A stretch of DNA of 64,000 nucleotides from the NCBI RefSeq assembly GCF_010726245.1, contig NZ_AP022561.1, positions 5,270,001 to 5,334,000 of the forward strand. Direction: 5' to 3'. The notes below the pieces were generated by a model. That model searched no databases. It was not told the DNA's origin and saw nothing but the letters and a program-made list of their open reading frames with translations. The translations under genes were made by a program, and so were the position numbers. Within the stretch, counting starts at the first letter, position 1. Each line of letters starts with the position of its first letter. Of this stretch, positions 24,744 to 34,637 are shown one piece after another. This stretch comes from Mycolicibacterium aichiense. Its GTDB lineage: Bacteria > Actinomycetota > Actinomycetes > Mycobacteriales > Mycobacteriaceae.

Positions 24744-24760
24744 CGACAGGGAGGCTGTCC

Positions 24761-27700
24761 GTGACCGCTCTCGACTGGGGTCGACTGATCATCGGCCTGC
24801 TGGCCACCGCCATCGTGTTGGTGTTTGCCGCACGGCGCGTGCTGTTCCTCACCCACCTGATCCGGTCAGGTCAGCCGATCAGCGAAGAGAGCGGCCGCAA
24901 GGACAACATCCCGGACCGCATCAAAGCGCAGTTCACCGAAGTCTTCGGCCAGAAGAAGCTGCTGAAGTGGTCCGTCCCCGGTATCGCCCACTTCTTCACC
25001 ATGTGGGGCTTCTTCATCCTCGCGACGGTGTATCTCGAGGCCTACGGCGTCCTGTTCAACCCCGAATTCCACATCCCGATCGTCGGCAGGTGGGACGCGC
25101 TGGGCTTCCTCCAGGACTTCTTCGCCGTCGCCGTGCTGCTCGGCATCATCGTGTTCGCGATCATCCGGTTGCGCTCCGAACCCAAGGAGTACGGGCGGGA
25201 TTCACGCTTCTACGGCTCGCACACCGGCGGCGCCTGGCTGATCCTGCTCATGATCTTCCTGGTCATCCTGACCTACGCGATCTTCCGCGCCGCCTCGGTC
25301 AACGCCCTCGGCGACGCATTCCCCTATGGCTGGGGTGCCTTCTTCTCTCACGCCCTCGCCAAGCCGCTCGCACCGCTGGGTCACACCGCCAACGAGTGGA
25401 TCGAGACCATCGCGCTGATGGGCCACATCGGCGTCATGCTGGCCTTCCTGCTGATCGTGTTGCACTCCAAGCACCTGCACATCGGCCTGGCCCCGATCAA
25501 CGTCACGTTCAAGCGCCTGCCCAACGGCCTGGGCCCGCTGCTGCCCGTCGAGTACAAGGGCGAGCCGATCAACTTCGAGGATCCCGCCGAGGATGCGGTG
25601 CTCGGGCGCGGCAAGATCGAGGACTTCACCTGGAAGGGCTACCTCGACTTCACCACGTGCACCGAGTGTGGTCGCTGCCAGTCGCAGTGCCCGGCGTGGA
25701 ACACCGGAAAGCCGCTGTCACCCAAGCTCGTGATCATGAACCTGCGCGATCATCTGTTCGCCAAGGCGCCCTACATCATCGGCGGCAAGCCGATCCCCAA
25801 CGGTGAGAACGAGGCCGAACAGTTCGCCTCCGCCGAGGGCGGCTTCGTCGAGACCAAGCACGACGCGCACGACCATGTTCCGGAGTCGGGCTTCGAACGC
25901 GTGATGGGCTCCGGCCCGGCGCAGGCGACCCGTCCGTTGGTGGGTACCGCCGAGCAGCTCGGCGTGATCGATCCCGACGTGCTGTGGTCATGCACCACCT
26001 GCGGGGCCTGCGTGGAGCAGTGCCCGGTGGACATCGAGCACATCGACCACATCGTCGACATGCGCCGCTACCAGGTGATGATGGAGTCCGAGTTCCCCGG
26101 CGAACTCGGTGTGCTCTACAAGAACCTTGAAGCCAAGGGCAATCCGTGGGGTCAGAACGCCAAGGAGCGCCTCACCTGGATCGACGAGGTCGAGTTCGAC
26201 ATCCCCGTGTACGGCAAGGACGTCGAGTCGTTCGCCGGCTTCGAGTACCTGTTCTGGGTGGGCTGCGCGGGTGCCTACGAGGACCGCGCCAAGAAGACCA
26301 CCAAGGCCGTTGCCGAACTGCTGGCCGCCGCCGGCGTGAAGTTCCTGGTGCTCGGCGATGGTGAGACCTGTAACGGTGACTCGGCTCGCCGCTCCGGCAA
26401 CGAGTTCCTGTTCCAGCAGCTGGCGTCGCAGAATGTCGAGACGCTGAACGATCTGTTCGAAGGCGTCGAGCGAGTCGACCGCAAGATCGTCGTGACCTGC
26501 CCGCACTGCTTCAACACGCTGGGACGCGAATACCCCCAGGTCGGCGGCACCTACACCGTGGTTCACCACACCCAGCTGCTCAACCGCCTGGTGCGCGACA
26601 AGAAGCTGGTCCCGGTCAAGGCTGTCGACGGCGGAGCCAACGTGACCTACCACGACCCGTGCTACCTGGGCCGGCACAACAAGGTCTACGACGCACCGCG
26701 TGAGCTGATCGACGCCTCGGGCGTGACGCTGACGGAAATGCCGCGGCACGCCGATCGCGGCCTGTGCTGTGGTGCCGGTGGCGCGCGAATGTGGATGGAA
26801 GAGCACATCGGTAAGCGGGTGAACCACGAACGCGTCGACGAGGCGCTGACGCTGGACCCGGCCAAGATCGCCACCGGCTGCCCGTTCTGCCGCGTGATGA
26901 TCACCGACGGTGTCGGCGACCGCGAGAAGGCCGACGAGGTCGAGGTTCTCGACGTCGCACAGCTGCTGCTGGGCTCACTGGATCTGAGCAGTGTCACGCT
27001 GCCGGAGAAGGGCACGGCGGCACGCGAGGCCGAGGCTGCCGCCGCCGCGGCACCGGCGCAGGCGCCTCCCGCGCCGAAGGCCGAGCCCGAGGCGGCTCCG
27101 GCGTCCGAGCCTGCCGCGGCCGCGCCGTCGGCACCGGCCAAGGAAGCCGCGCCGGTCAAGGGTCTGGGTATCGCGGGCGGCGCCAAGCGTCCCGGTGCCA
27201 AGAAGGCCGCCGATGCAGCTCCTGCCGCTGAAGCTCCCGCCGCCGAAGCTCCGGCCGCTCAGCCCGTCAAGGGACTCGGCATCGCCGGCGGCGCGAAGCG
27301 ACCGGGCGCCAAGAAGTCTGCCGCCGCCGCGCCGGCCGCCGAGGCGTCGACGGCTGCTCCCGCCGCTGAGGCACCTGCCGAAGCGCCTGCGGCCGAAGCT
27401 CCGGTCAAGGGGCTCGGTATCGCCGCGGGCGCCAAGCGGCCCGGCGCCAAGAAGTCGGCGCCTGCTGCCGCCGCACCGGCTGCTGCTCCCGCCGCTGAGG
27501 CACCTGCTGAAGCCCCGGCTGCTGAGGCGGCCAAACCCGAGCCGGAAGTCAAGGGCCTCGGCATCGCTGCGGGCGCGCGCCGCCCCGGCGCCAAGAAGTC
27601 CGCTCCCGCAGCGCCTGCTCCCGCGGAGCCCGCAGCTGAGCCGTCGACACCCGAGCCGGCCGCAGCGGCCGAGCCCAAGGCCGCCGAGCCCAAGGCGGAG

Positions 27701-27790
27701 GAGCCGAAAGACGAAGCGCCACAGGCCCAACAGGCTCCGGTGAAGGGCCTCGGCATCGCCAAGGGCGCCCGGCCACCGGGCAAGCGCTAG
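24761..27790 (+). CDS. etfD: EtfD, membrane ETF-oxidising Fe-S oxidoreductase
   Basis: 1009 aa from GTG 24761 with GGGAGG upstream. Residues 1-240 hold several transmembrane helices like nitrate-reductase gamma. Two 4Fe-4S motifs follow: CTECGRCQSQCP (about 300) and CTTCGACVEQCP (about 410). Two CCG-type cysteine-rich domains (FWVGCAGAY...CPHCFNT; DPCYLGRH...GLCCGAGG) resemble heterodisulfide-reductase HdrB. The last ~250 aa are an Ala/Pro/Glu linker with five VKGLGIA-x-GA-x-RPG repeats. It is the Rv0338c orthologue, shown to accept electrons from ETF in fatty-acid beta-oxidation. It passes them to the respiratory chain; the tail's role is unknown. Confidence 0.92.
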   Translation: MTALDWGRLIIGLLATAIVLVFAARRVLFLTHLIRSGQPISEESGRKDNIPDRIKAQFTEVFGQKKLLKWSVPGIAHFFTMWGFFILATVYLEAYGVLFNPEFHIPIVGRWDALGFLQDFFAVAVLLGIIVFAIIRLRSEPKEYGRDSRFYGSHTGGAWLILLMIFLVILTYAIFRAASVNALGDAFPYGWGAFFSHALAKPLAPLGHTANEWIETIALMGHIGVMLAFLLIVLHSKHLHIGLAPINVTFKRLPNGLGPLLPVEYKGEPINFEDPAEDAVLGRGKIEDFTWKGYLDFTTCTECGRCQSQCPAWNTGKPLSPKLVIMNLRDHLFAKAPYIIGGKPIPNGENEAEQFASAEGGFVETKHDAHDHVPESGFERVMGSGPAQATRPLVGTAEQLGVIDPDVLWSCTTCGACVEQCPVDIEHIDHIVDMRRYQVMMESEFPGELGVLYKNLEAKGNPWGQNAKERLTWIDEVEFDIPVYGKDVESFAGFEYLFWVGCAGAYEDRAKKTTKAVAELLAAAGVKFLVLGDGETCNGDSARRSGNEFLFQQLASQNVETLNDLFEGVERVDRKIVVTCPHCFNTLGREYPQVGGTYTVVHHTQLLNRLVRDKKLVPVKAVDGGANVTYHDPCYLGRHNKVYDAPRELIDASGVTLTEMPRHADRGLCCGAGGARMWMEEHIGKRVNHERVDEALTLDPAKIATGCPFCRVMITDGVGDREKADEVEVLDVAQLLLGSLDLSSVTLPEKGTAAREAEAAAAAAPAQAPPAPKAEPEAAPASEPAAAAPSAPAKEAAPVKGLGIAGGAKRPGAKKAADAAPAAEAPAAEAPAAQPVKGLGIAGGAKRPGAKKSAAAAPAAEASTAAPAAEAPAEAPAAEAPVKGLGIAAGAKRPGAKKSAPAAAAPAAAPAAEAPAEAPAAEAAKPEPEVKGLGIAAGARRPGAKKSAPAAPAPAEPAAEPSTPEPAAAAEPKAAEPKAEEPKDEAPQAQQAPVKGLGIAKGARPPGKR
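27150..27789 (+). repeat. Five-fold VKGLGIA repeat in the EtfD tail
   Basis: Five copies encoding VKGLGIA-(G/A/K)-GA-(K/R)-(R/P)PG(A)K begin near 27151, 27267, 27403, 27549 and 27738, separated by Ala/Pro/Glu-rich spacers of unequal length. The copies differ at synonymous positions, so they are old and kept at the protein level. Confidence 0.85.
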
Positions 27791-29130
27791 GCCGCGTCGC
27801 CATCGTCATTCCCGAGTAACCGCTCGGGGTGATGGAAGTCGTTGACGCCCCCGCGCAGCATCGGCAGGTCCGGCGGCGGTATCCACTGGGTGCTGCCGTC
27901 GGGCAGTTTGCGGGTGCTCCACCCGCCGGTCTCGACGAGTTGATTATCCGGTGGGCAGGCCAGCGTGAGGTCGTCGATGTCGGTATTGCCGCCCCGAGAC
28001 CAGTCTCGTGCGGCGTGGTGCACTCCGCTGTGATAGCCCGGCGCGTTGCAGCCGGGTCTGGTGCAGCCGCGGTCCTTGCTGTGCAACATGATTCGCTGGT
28101 CCGCAGAGGCGATTCGCTTGGTGCGCCCCAGCCACAACGCCCGCCCATCGGTCCCGTCGAACAGGGCGAGGTAGTGATACGCATGGGCGGCCATCCGGAT
28201 CACGTCCGGGATCGGCAGCATCGTTCCGCCGGCTGTGACCGCCTGCCCGGTCTGGGCATGAATGTCCTGCAGCGTGGCGCTGACGATCACCGTGACCGGC
28301 AAGCCGTTGTGCGTGCCGAACTTCGGATCACCCAACTGCCCGCGTACCAACGCCTTTAGCGCATCGTGTTGACGCTGGGCATGACTGCGCGAATCCCGCT
28401 GGATCACTTCATCACTGGGAGTGACCGTTGGCGTCTCATCGGCTGGGTTGCACATCCCGGGCGCGGCGAACTTGGCCAGCCAGGCATCAAGCTCCGAGCG
28501 CAACTCCGGATCCGCGACGAGCCTGCCTACGCTCATGCCGTCGACGCCCTGCGCGCCACACCATACGAATCCGCGCTTACGCGCGCGGTCCTCCTCAGAG
28601 AAAGTGCCGTCCGGATTGAGATGAAGCGCCAGCCGGTGCGCAACGTTCTCCAACTGATCGGGCCGCAAGACAGTGGCCTTCTGCGCCAGGATGCGTTCGG
28701 CCTTCTCCACCTCGGTCGACGGCACGTGGTCGGGCAGGTCGCGGAAGAACTTCTGGATCACCCGCAGGTGTTCACCGTCCAGCTCACCCGCGCCCCACGC
28801 GGTCGCCGTCTCGGGGAGCAGGGGTGGCAGCGGCTCACCGGTCAACGCCCGCCGCTGCACCAGTTGCTCGGCATCCCGGATCCGCCGCTTCGCCTCGCGC
28901 GGACTGACCCGCAGCACATCGGCCAGCGTGATCGGGACCGGAGGACAACCCTCGAACCGTTCCAAGCGCGATACCAGCGCATGCGAGGCCGCCACTTGGC
29001 GGCGCCGCGCGTTCTCCAAACGCTCCAGGACCACAAAGCGCTCGGGTGCAGACAGCGCATCGAGATCGACGGTGGCCAGAGCCTCGACACAATCGTCGAG
29101 CGCCTCCAGTACCGCGTCTATCGAACACAT
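27787..29130 (-). CDS. 13E12-repeat family protein with HNH nuclease domain
   Basis: 447 aa. The N-terminal half is the helical DUF222 region (RLENARRRQVAASHALVSRLERF...). The C-terminus has an HNH endonuclease motif: CTRPGCNAPGYHSGVHHAARDW...CPPDNQLVE, with paired Cys for zinc and the catalytic His. 13E12 proteins are multicopy in mycobacteria; Rv0336 occupies the matching place near etfD. A perfect mycobacterial SOS box overlaps the start codon, so LexA should repress it until DNA damage. TAGTGT (29143-29138) is a possible -10 for a leaderless transcript. It overlaps the etfD stop by 4 bases, converging. Its cellular target is unknown. Confidence 0.9.
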   Translation of the reverse strand: MCSIDAVLEALDDCVEALATVDLDALSAPERFVVLERLENARRRQVAASHALVSRLERFEGCPPVPITLADVLRVSPREAKRRIRDAEQLVQRRALTGEPLPPLLPETATAWGAGELDGEHLRVIQKFFRDLPDHVPSTEVEKAERILAQKATVLRPDQLENVAHRLALHLNPDGTFSEEDRARKRGFVWCGAQGVDGMSVGRLVADPELRSELDAWLAKFAAPGMCNPADETPTVTPSDEVIQRDSRSHAQRQHDALKALVRGQLGDPKFGTHNGLPVTVIVSATLQDIHAQTGQAVTAGGTMLPIPDVIRMAAHAYHYLALFDGTDGRALWLGRTKRIASADQRIMLHSKDRGCTRPGCNAPGYHSGVHHAARDWSRGGNTDIDDLTLACPPDNQLVETGGWSTRKLPDGSTQWIPPPDLPMLRGGVNDFHHPERLLGNDDGDAA

Positions 29131-29136
29131 GTTCGA
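29121..29136. promoter_or_regulatory. LexA SOS box over the 13E12 start codon
   Basis: TCGAACACATGTTCGA is an exact match to the mycobacterial SOS box TCGAAC-N4-GTTCGA. The ATG of the 13E12 gene (29130-29128) lies inside it. LexA bound here would cover the transcription start and the initiation codon. Rv0336 and Rv0515, 13E12 genes of M. tuberculosis, are known LexA targets. Confidence 0.93.
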
Positions 29137-29185
29137 AACACTACTCCGGCCCTCCGACAGAAAGAGCCGGCGCGAACGGCAGCGC

Positions 29186-29614
29186 TCAGCCGACCTTGAT
29201 CAGCTGGAACGGCGCCTGGGTGATCTGTCCGCCCGGGCAGTCACCGTTGGAGTCGGCGGTGACTGTGCCGGTCATCGTTGCGGCATTGACCGAGTAGGCG
29301 ATACGCACAGGCGCGTAGCTGCCGTCGTCGCACACCACGCCGTCGGGCTTGGTCACCGTGAAGTTCCACCGGCCATCGGTGAAGGTGGCGACGCTGGTCC
29401 AGCCCACGGTGCTGCTGAGGTTGGCGGTACAGCCGTTGACCGCTGCAGGGCAACTCGACGACGCCGTCACCACGGCGCCGTCGTCGCCGCCGCGGACGGC
29501 GTACGTGCCATTTATCAGTGCCGGATCGGCAGACGCAGAAACAGCAAATCCCAGCGCGGTAACCGCCGCTGCGGAAGCAGCGGTTATCAAAGTGCGTGCG
29601 ATCTTCACGTTCAT
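29186..29614 (-). CDS. Small secreted protein
   Basis: 142 aa from ATG 29614. AAAGGG directly abuts this ATG, whereas GTG 29608 would have ideal 6-base spacing, so the start may be two codons later. The signal peptide (about 1-28, LITAASAAAVTALGFAVSASA) is cleaved before DPALING. The mature part is ~110 aa with Cys pairs (SSCPAAVNGC and C...C near the end), probably disulfide-bonded beta structure. Such secreted proteins are common in mycobacteria and have no assigned role. It stands alone between the 13E12 gene and the divergent aminotransferase. Confidence 0.75.
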   Translation of the reverse strand: MNVKIARTLITAASAAAVTALGFAVSASADPALINGTYAVRGGDDGAVVTASSSCPAAVNGCTANLSSTVGWTSVATFTDGRWNFTVTKPDGVVCDDGSYAPVRIAYSVNAATMTGTVTADSNGDCPGGQITQAPFQLIKVG

Positions 29615-29808
29615 CCCTTTGTGCCGTCGGTAGTGAAGCCCCAAGTTAGCAGCCGATTCACCTGGCAATCACTGCTGCTGTTCAGCGAAATCACAGTTGT
29701 GTCCGAGGCGTCCCACAATTGAATTCGAACCGTGACTTCTCACGTCACAGCAAAGGCACAAAACGGTACGCGGGAAACCAAGTTGCATCGCAATGGGACA
29801 CTTAACCG

Positions 29809-31074
29809 GTGAGTACGCACCAGTTACCGTGGCACGGCACCAGCCAGCACCCTCGGCAACGCACGTTCACGCAGTCCACCAAGCTGCAGGACGTTCTGTA
29901 CGAGATCCGCGGGCCGATCCATGAGCACGCCAACCGCCTAGAGAACGAGGGTCATCGCATCCTCAAGCTCAACATCGGCAACCCCGCGCCGTTCGGCTTC
30001 GAGGCCCCCGACGTGATCATGCGCGACATGATCGCCGCGCTGCCCGACGCCCAGGGCTACTCCGACTCCAAAGGCATCCCCAGCGCCCGGCGCGCGGTGT
30101 TCACCCGCTACGAGCTCGTCGAGGGTTTCCCCCGCTTCGACATCGACGACGTCTACCTCGGCAACGGCGTCTCCGAGCTCATCACGATGACGCTGCAGGC
30201 GCTGCTCGACAACGGCGACCAGGTGCTCATTCCCGCGCCCGACTATCCGCTGTGGACGGCGTCGACCGCCCTGGCCGGCGGCACCCCGGTGCACTACCTG
30301 TGCGACGAGACCAACGGCTGGATGCCCGACGTCGCCGACCTGGAGTCCAAGATCACCGACCGCACCAAGGCGCTGGTGGTGATCAACCCGAACAACCCCA
30401 CCGGCGCGGTGTACAGCCGCGAAGTCCTCGAGCAGATGGTCGAATTGGCGCGCAAGCATCAACTGCTGCTGCTCGCCGACGAGATCTACGACAAGATCCT
30501 GTACGACGACGCCAAGCACATCAGCCTGGCCACGCTGGCGCCGGATCTGCTGACGTTGACGTTCAACGGGTTGTCCAAGGCCTACCGGGTTGCCGGCTAT
30601 CGGTCGGGCTGGCTGATCATCACCGGCCCGAAGGAACACGCCAGCAGCTTTATCGAAGGCATCAGCCTACTGGCCAACATGCGTCTGTGCCCGAATGTGC
30701 CTGCGCAGCATGCCATTCAGGTCGCTCTGGGTGGTCACCAAAGCATCGACGACCTGGTCCTGCCGGGCGGGCGACTGCTCGAGCAGCGTGATGTGGCCTG
30801 GAACAGGCTCAACGAGATCCCCGGCGTGTCCTGCGTCAAGCCCACCGGGGCGCTCTACGCGTTCCCGCGGCTCGACCCCGAGGTCCACGACATCCACGAC
30901 GACGAGCAGCTGGTGCTGGATCTTCTTCTGCAGGAGAAGATCCTGGTCACCCAGGGCACCGGCTTCAACTGGCCGGCACCGGATCACCTGCGAATCGTGA
31001 CGCTGCCGTGGGCGCGCGACCTGAGTAACGCCATCGAACGGCTAGGCAACTTTCTGGCCGGCTACCGGCAGTAG
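29809..31074 (+). CDS. aspC: PLP-dependent alanine/aspartate-type aminotransferase
   Basis: 421 aa, GTG start. It is a fold-type I aminotransferase: substrate-binding NIGNPAPFGF, PDYPLW, VINPNNPTGAVY, LADEIYDKILYD, the PLP-lysine in FNGLSKAYRVAGYR (about residue 255) and the C-terminal TGTGF...LRIVTLP with the carboxylate-binding Arg. It matches Rv0337c, labelled aspC, but the sequence is nearest to alanine transaminase AlaA, and another M. tuberculosis enzyme is the main aspartate aminotransferase. The reaction is therefore probably pyruvate/alanine with glutamate. The 3' end overlaps the convergent FAD oxidoreductase by 33 bases. Confidence 0.9.
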   Translation: MSTHQLPWHGTSQHPRQRTFTQSTKLQDVLYEIRGPIHEHANRLENEGHRILKLNIGNPAPFGFEAPDVIMRDMIAALPDAQGYSDSKGIPSARRAVFTRYELVEGFPRFDIDDVYLGNGVSELITMTLQALLDNGDQVLIPAPDYPLWTASTALAGGTPVHYLCDETNGWMPDVADLESKITDRTKALVVINPNNPTGAVYSREVLEQMVELARKHQLLLLADEIYDKILYDDAKHISLATLAPDLLTLTFNGLSKAYRVAGYRSGWLIITGPKEHASSFIEGISLLANMRLCPNVPAQHAIQVALGGHQSIDDLVLPGGRLLEQRDVAWNRLNEIPGVSCVKPTGALYAFPRLDPEVHDIHDDEQLVLDLLLQEKILVTQGTGFNWPAPDHLRIVTLPWARDLSNAIERLGNFLAGYRQ

Positions 31075-32424
31075 CTCGCCGCGGCGTCGTCGGCGCAGTT
31101 TGGCCTTCACCAGCGCAAAGATGAACGCGGGGTGCAGAAGTCGAGCCGGCGGGTCGAGGAAGTTGTTGATCCGGAAGAACTTCTCGGCAACGACGGCGTC
31201 GTAGGAACACACCTGCAGCACCCAGTCGGTGGCACGGTTCGCCGCTCGGGTCGCCAGGGTACGACGACCTTCGACCTGTGGGAAGGCCAAGTCCGCCCCG
31301 GCCGCCATCTGCCACGCCACCGCAATGGATTTCGCGGCCTTCCGGAAGTATCGCCGCGGCAGATCATCGGAGCCCGAGCGCAGGCAGTCCCGCAAGGCCA
31401 TCGCGTCGAGCGCCCCCACCGTCATCCCCTGCCCATAGATGGGGTTGAAGCTGCAGATCGCGTCGCCGCACACCACCAGACCGGCCGGAAAACGCCGCAA
31501 CTGGTCGTAGCGCCGCCACTGGCTCCAGGGCATGCGATGCCGGATCACTTCACCCAGCGGCTCCGCCGCACTGACGGCACTCCAAACATGTTGCGGCGCA
31601 TAGCTGTAGGCGAAGTCCAACATTCCGGCGCGGTGGCACGGCGGTTCGTTGCCGAGCATGCCCCAAACGGTGAACATCCACTGGTCGTTCTCATAGCTCG
31701 ACAAGAACAATCCGCTGGGCCGGTTCGGGGCGGCGCCGATCACAACCACCTGCTCGACGAGTCCTGGCGGTATGCGCAACAACTGACTGACGTAGGTGGT
31801 GCGCACGACGATGCGGTCTTCGGACGGACGGGGATATCCCAGTCCTTCCAGGAGAGTGGGCATCCGCGATCCGCGGCCCATGGCGTCGACGACCAGGTCT
31901 GCCGTCAGTCGCTGCTCGGCGCCCCCGTCGTGGTCGGCCGTCTGCACCCCGGTGACGCGGGTCCGGTCGGGCGTCGAGATCAGGTCGACGACGTCGTGGC
32001 CGTGCAGAATCGTCACATTGGGCACGGCCCGCAGCCGCCGACGAACGTGATACTCCAGGAACGGCCTGCTGGACAGGTACATCGCAGACCCGGGTTGCCG
32101 CGCGAGACCGGACCTGACCATCGTATGACCGCCGAAGGACACGTAGATCTTCGAGAAGTCCCCGTCGTCGAGGGATACTCCCCCGGCATCGACGAGTTCG
32201 CTGAGGAACCCCGGGAACAGCTCGTCGACGATCTGGCCGCCGCGTCCGAGCAGGGCATGGACGTGCCTGCCCTGCGGGATGCCGCGCCGGTTGACCGGTT
32301 CGTCGGGCAGTTCGTCGCGGTCGATGACCGTGACGGTTCGATAGAAGTCGCTGAGTACCTTCGCGGCCAGCAAGCCGCTCATGCTGGCACCCAGAACAAT
32401 GGCATGGTCCCCGACGACGGCCAT
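31042..32424 (-). CDS. FAD-dependent oxidoreductase (monooxygenase/reductase-like)
   Basis: 460 aa from ATG 32424, chosen because AGGAGG lies 5 bases upstream; a longer frame from 32448 would read through that ribosome site. Rossmann FAD motif: IVLGASMSGLLAAKVLSDFY (about 8-27), with GASMSG in place of GxGxxG. A later GD motif (LVVCGDAICSFNPIYGQGMT, about 300-320) binds the ribityl chain. This layout is that of the aromatic-ring hydroxylase / tryptophan halogenase-like superfamily. The C-terminal basic tail may associate with membrane. Substrate unknown. Confidence 0.82.
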   Translation of the reverse strand: MAVVGDHAIVLGASMSGLLAAKVLSDFYRTVTVIDRDELPDEPVNRRGIPQGRHVHALLGRGGQIVDELFPGFLSELVDAGGVSLDDGDFSKIYVSFGGHTMVRSGLARQPGSAMYLSSRPFLEYHVRRRLRAVPNVTILHGHDVVDLISTPDRTRVTGVQTADHDGGAEQRLTADLVVDAMGRGSRMPTLLEGLGYPRPSEDRIVVRTTYVSQLLRIPPGLVEQVVVIGAAPNRPSGLFLSSYENDQWMFTVWGMLGNEPPCHRAGMLDFAYSYAPQHVWSAVSAAEPLGEVIRHRMPWSQWRRYDQLRRFPAGLVVCGDAICSFNPIYGQGMTVGALDAMALRDCLRSGSDDLPRRYFRKAAKSIAVAWQMAAGADLAFPQVEGRRTLATRAANRATDWVLQVCSYDAVVAEKFFRINNFLDPPARLLHPAFIFALVKAKLRRRRRGELLPVAGQKVA

Positions 32425-32564
32425 CCGCTCCTCCTCGCCCCTGGTCACCTGAGCATGGGGCGCGCCGCGGAGGCCGCTTAGCGTAGTCGGCTACTCGACT
32501 TCTCCGACGATGCCGCGGTGAGGTCCACCAGCTCATCCCCAATCAACGCCTCTACCCTGTCCGG

Positions 32565-33815
32565 GTGGCGCATTCGCATTCGTATTCGCACACCGGCCCG
32601 GCGCCGCTGAGTCCGCTGGCAGCCCGCGTCGTCGTGATTGCGCTGGCCGTGATCGGGCTGGCGGTGGTGATCGGTGCGGCACTGCTGTGGCCGAGCGGGT
32701 CGAAGGCGGACATTCCGCTGCCGTTCCAGAACAGCGCGGGTGGTGCAGTCACCACCGAGGGTGGTCACGTGACGTCCAGCAGTCTGGCCGACTGCGGCAG
32801 CCCCTCGGCGGGCCAGGTGCTCACCGCCGCTCCGGCACCGGGCAGCGCGGGCAGCGGCACCTGCGTGCAGACCGTGGTGACGATCGACAGCGGACCCAAC
32901 CGGGGCGCGTCGACGATGCTGGAGTTCTCGCCCGGCCCGGGTCAACCAAACCTGTTGGCAGGGGATTCGATTCGAATCTTCCGCCAAGTCGATCAACAGG
33001 GCGCCACCAGCTACGGGTTCTACGATTACGAACGCACCTGGCCGCTGATCGCCATGGCGGCAGTGTTCGCGATCGTGATCGTGGCAGTCGCCCGCTGGCG
33101 CGGGCTGCGTGCCTTGGTCGGGATCGTCGTGGCCTTCGTGGTTCTGGTGGTATTCCTGCTTCCGGCCTTGAGGGACGGCGCCCCCGCGGTGCCGGTGGCC
33201 CTGGTGGCCTCAGCGGCGATCCTCTACGCCGTGATCTATTTGGCGCACGGCATCAGCCTGCGTACCAGTGCCGCCCTGCTCGGTACCCTGACCGCGATGT
33301 TGTTGGCCGGCGGCTTGTCCTGGGCGGCAATCGAACTCGCGCACCTAACCGGCCTCTCGGAGGACCAGAACAACGAGGTTGCCGCCTATATGGGCCACGT
33401 GTCCATCCAGGGCCTTCTGCTGGCCGGGTTCATCATCGGTTCACTGGGTGTGCTCAACGACGTGACGATCACGCAGGCGTCGGCGGTGTTCGAGCTCGCC
33501 GAATCGGGCCATGGTTCCCGCAGGCAGATCTTCGGCAGCGCCATGCGGATCGGCAGCGACCACATCGCCAGCACGGTGTACACGCTGGTGCTGGCCTACG
33601 CCGGGAGCTCGCTGCCGCTGCTGCTGTTGTTCAGTGTGGCCAACCGCTCGCTGTCGGATGTGCTGACCAGTGAGAGTGTGGCGATCGAGATCGCGCGCTC
33701 GGCGGTCGGCGGTATCGCGCTGGCGTTGTCGGTACCGTTGACCACCGCGATCGCCGCGGTGCTGGCTACCCCTGGTCCAGCAGCTTCATCAGATAGCCGC
33801 CATAGCCCGACTTGA
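32565..33815 (+). CDS. YibE/F-like multi-pass membrane protein
   Basis: 416 aa, GTG start with TACCCT 6 bases upstream (leaderless promoter). A His-rich N-terminus precedes helix 1. An outer domain of ~110 aa follows, then seven or so helices with the YibE/F hallmark region [24 protein letters not shown]...[18 protein letters not shown]. YibE/F proteins are widespread polytopic membrane proteins of unknown transport function. It replaces the PE6 position of the M. tuberculosis map. Its 3' end overlaps the rmlA 3' end by 50 bases, converging. Confidence 0.85.
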   Translation: MAHSHSYSHTGPAPLSPLAARVVVIALAVIGLAVVIGAALLWPSGSKADIPLPFQNSAGGAVTTEGGHVTSSSLADCGSPSAGQVLTAAPAPGSAGSGTCVQTVVTIDSGPNRGASTMLEFSPGPGQPNLLAGDSIRIFRQVDQQGATSYGFYDYERTWPLIAMAAVFAIVIVAVARWRGLRALVGIVVAFVVLVVFLLPALRDGAPAVPVALVASAAILYAVIYLAHGISLRTSAALLGTLTAMLLAGGLSWAAIELAHLTGLSEDQNNEVAAYMGHVSIQGLLLAGFIIGSLGVLNDVTITQASAVFELAESGHGSRRQIFGSAMRIGSDHIASTVYTLVLAYAGSSLPLLLLFSVANRSLSDVLTSESVAIEIARSAVGGIALALSVPLTTAIAAVLATPGPAASSDSRHSPT

Positions 33816-34632
33816 CCAGCGCCGCCGCGCGTTTGGCCAGCTGCTCGTCGTCGATGAAACCCATCCGCCAGGCCACCTCTTCGGGACAGGACACCTTGAG
33901 CCCCTGGCGGTATTCGATGGTGCGTACGAAATCGCTTGCATCCAAGAGTGAATCGAATGTTCCGGTGTCCAGCCATGCGCTGCCGCGGGGCAGCACCTCG
34001 ACCGTCAGCCGACCCTGGTTCAGGTAGGTCTGGTTGACTTCGGTGATCTCCAGTTCGCCGCGCGGCGACGGCCGCAGCCCGCGGGCGATCTCGATGACGT
34101 CGTTGTCGTAGAAGTACAGCCCGGGCACGGCGTAGCTCGACTTGGGTGTGGCCGGCTTCTCCTCCAACGACAGTGCGGTGCCGTCAGGGGCGAATTCGAC
34201 GACGCCGTAGGCGGTCGGGTCGGCCACCCGGTAGGCGAAGATCGCCGCCCCCTGCAGATTCTGGAATCGGTTGAGGCTGGTGCCCACGCCGGGGCCGTAG
34301 AAGATGTTGTCGCCCAGCACAAGCGCGACGGGTCCGGTACCGATGTGCTCGGCACCGATGAGAAATGCCTGCGCGAGCCCGTCGGGCCTATCCTGCACGG
34401 CGTAGCTGATGGTGACGCCGAGTTGGGATCCGTCGCCGAGAAGGCGGTGGAACGCCGGGGCATCGTGGCCGGTGGTGATCACCAGGATGTCGCGGATGCC
34501 CGCCATCAACAGCGTCGACAGCGGGTAGTAAATCATCGGCTTGTCGTAGACGGGCAGCAGCTGCTTACTCACACCCTGGGTGATCGGATACAGCCGCGTC
34601 CCCGAACCACCGGCCAGGATGATCCCGCGCAA
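33766..34632 (-). CDS. rmlA: Glucose-1-phosphate thymidylyltransferase
   Basis: 288 aa, TTG start chosen because the protein then begins with the canonical [18 protein letters not shown]. The nucleotide-binding signature GGSGTRL is at 8-14, the [12 protein letters not shown] segment follows, and [11 protein letters not shown] holds the catalytic Asp. It joins dTTP and glucose-1-phosphate to give dTDP-glucose, the first step to dTDP-rhamnose for the arabinogalactan linker. Only 5 bases separate it from the preceding 124-aa gene, as in Rv0333-rmlA. The tail overlaps YibE/F on the other strand. Confidence 0.95.
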   Translation of the reverse strand: MRGIILAGGSGTRLYPITQGVSKQLLPVYDKPMIYYPLSTLLMAGIRDILVITTGHDAPAFHRLLGDGSQLGVTISYAVQDRPDGLAQAFLIGAEHIGTGPVALVLGDNIFYGPGVGTSLNRFQNLQGAAIFAYRVADPTAYGVVEFAPDGTALSLEEKPATPKSSYAVPGLYFYDNDVIEIARGLRPSPRGELEITEVNQTYLNQGRLTVEVLPRGSAWLDTGTFDSLLDASDFVRTIEYRQGLKVSCPEEVAWRMGFIDDEQLAKRAAALVKSGYGGYLMKLLDQG

Positions 34633-34637
34633 GTCGC

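Noticed and set aside
31132..32481. Plus-strand open frame opposite the FAD oxidoreductase
   Set aside because: The minus strand carries a proper ribosome site and FAD motifs; the plus frame is a shadow.
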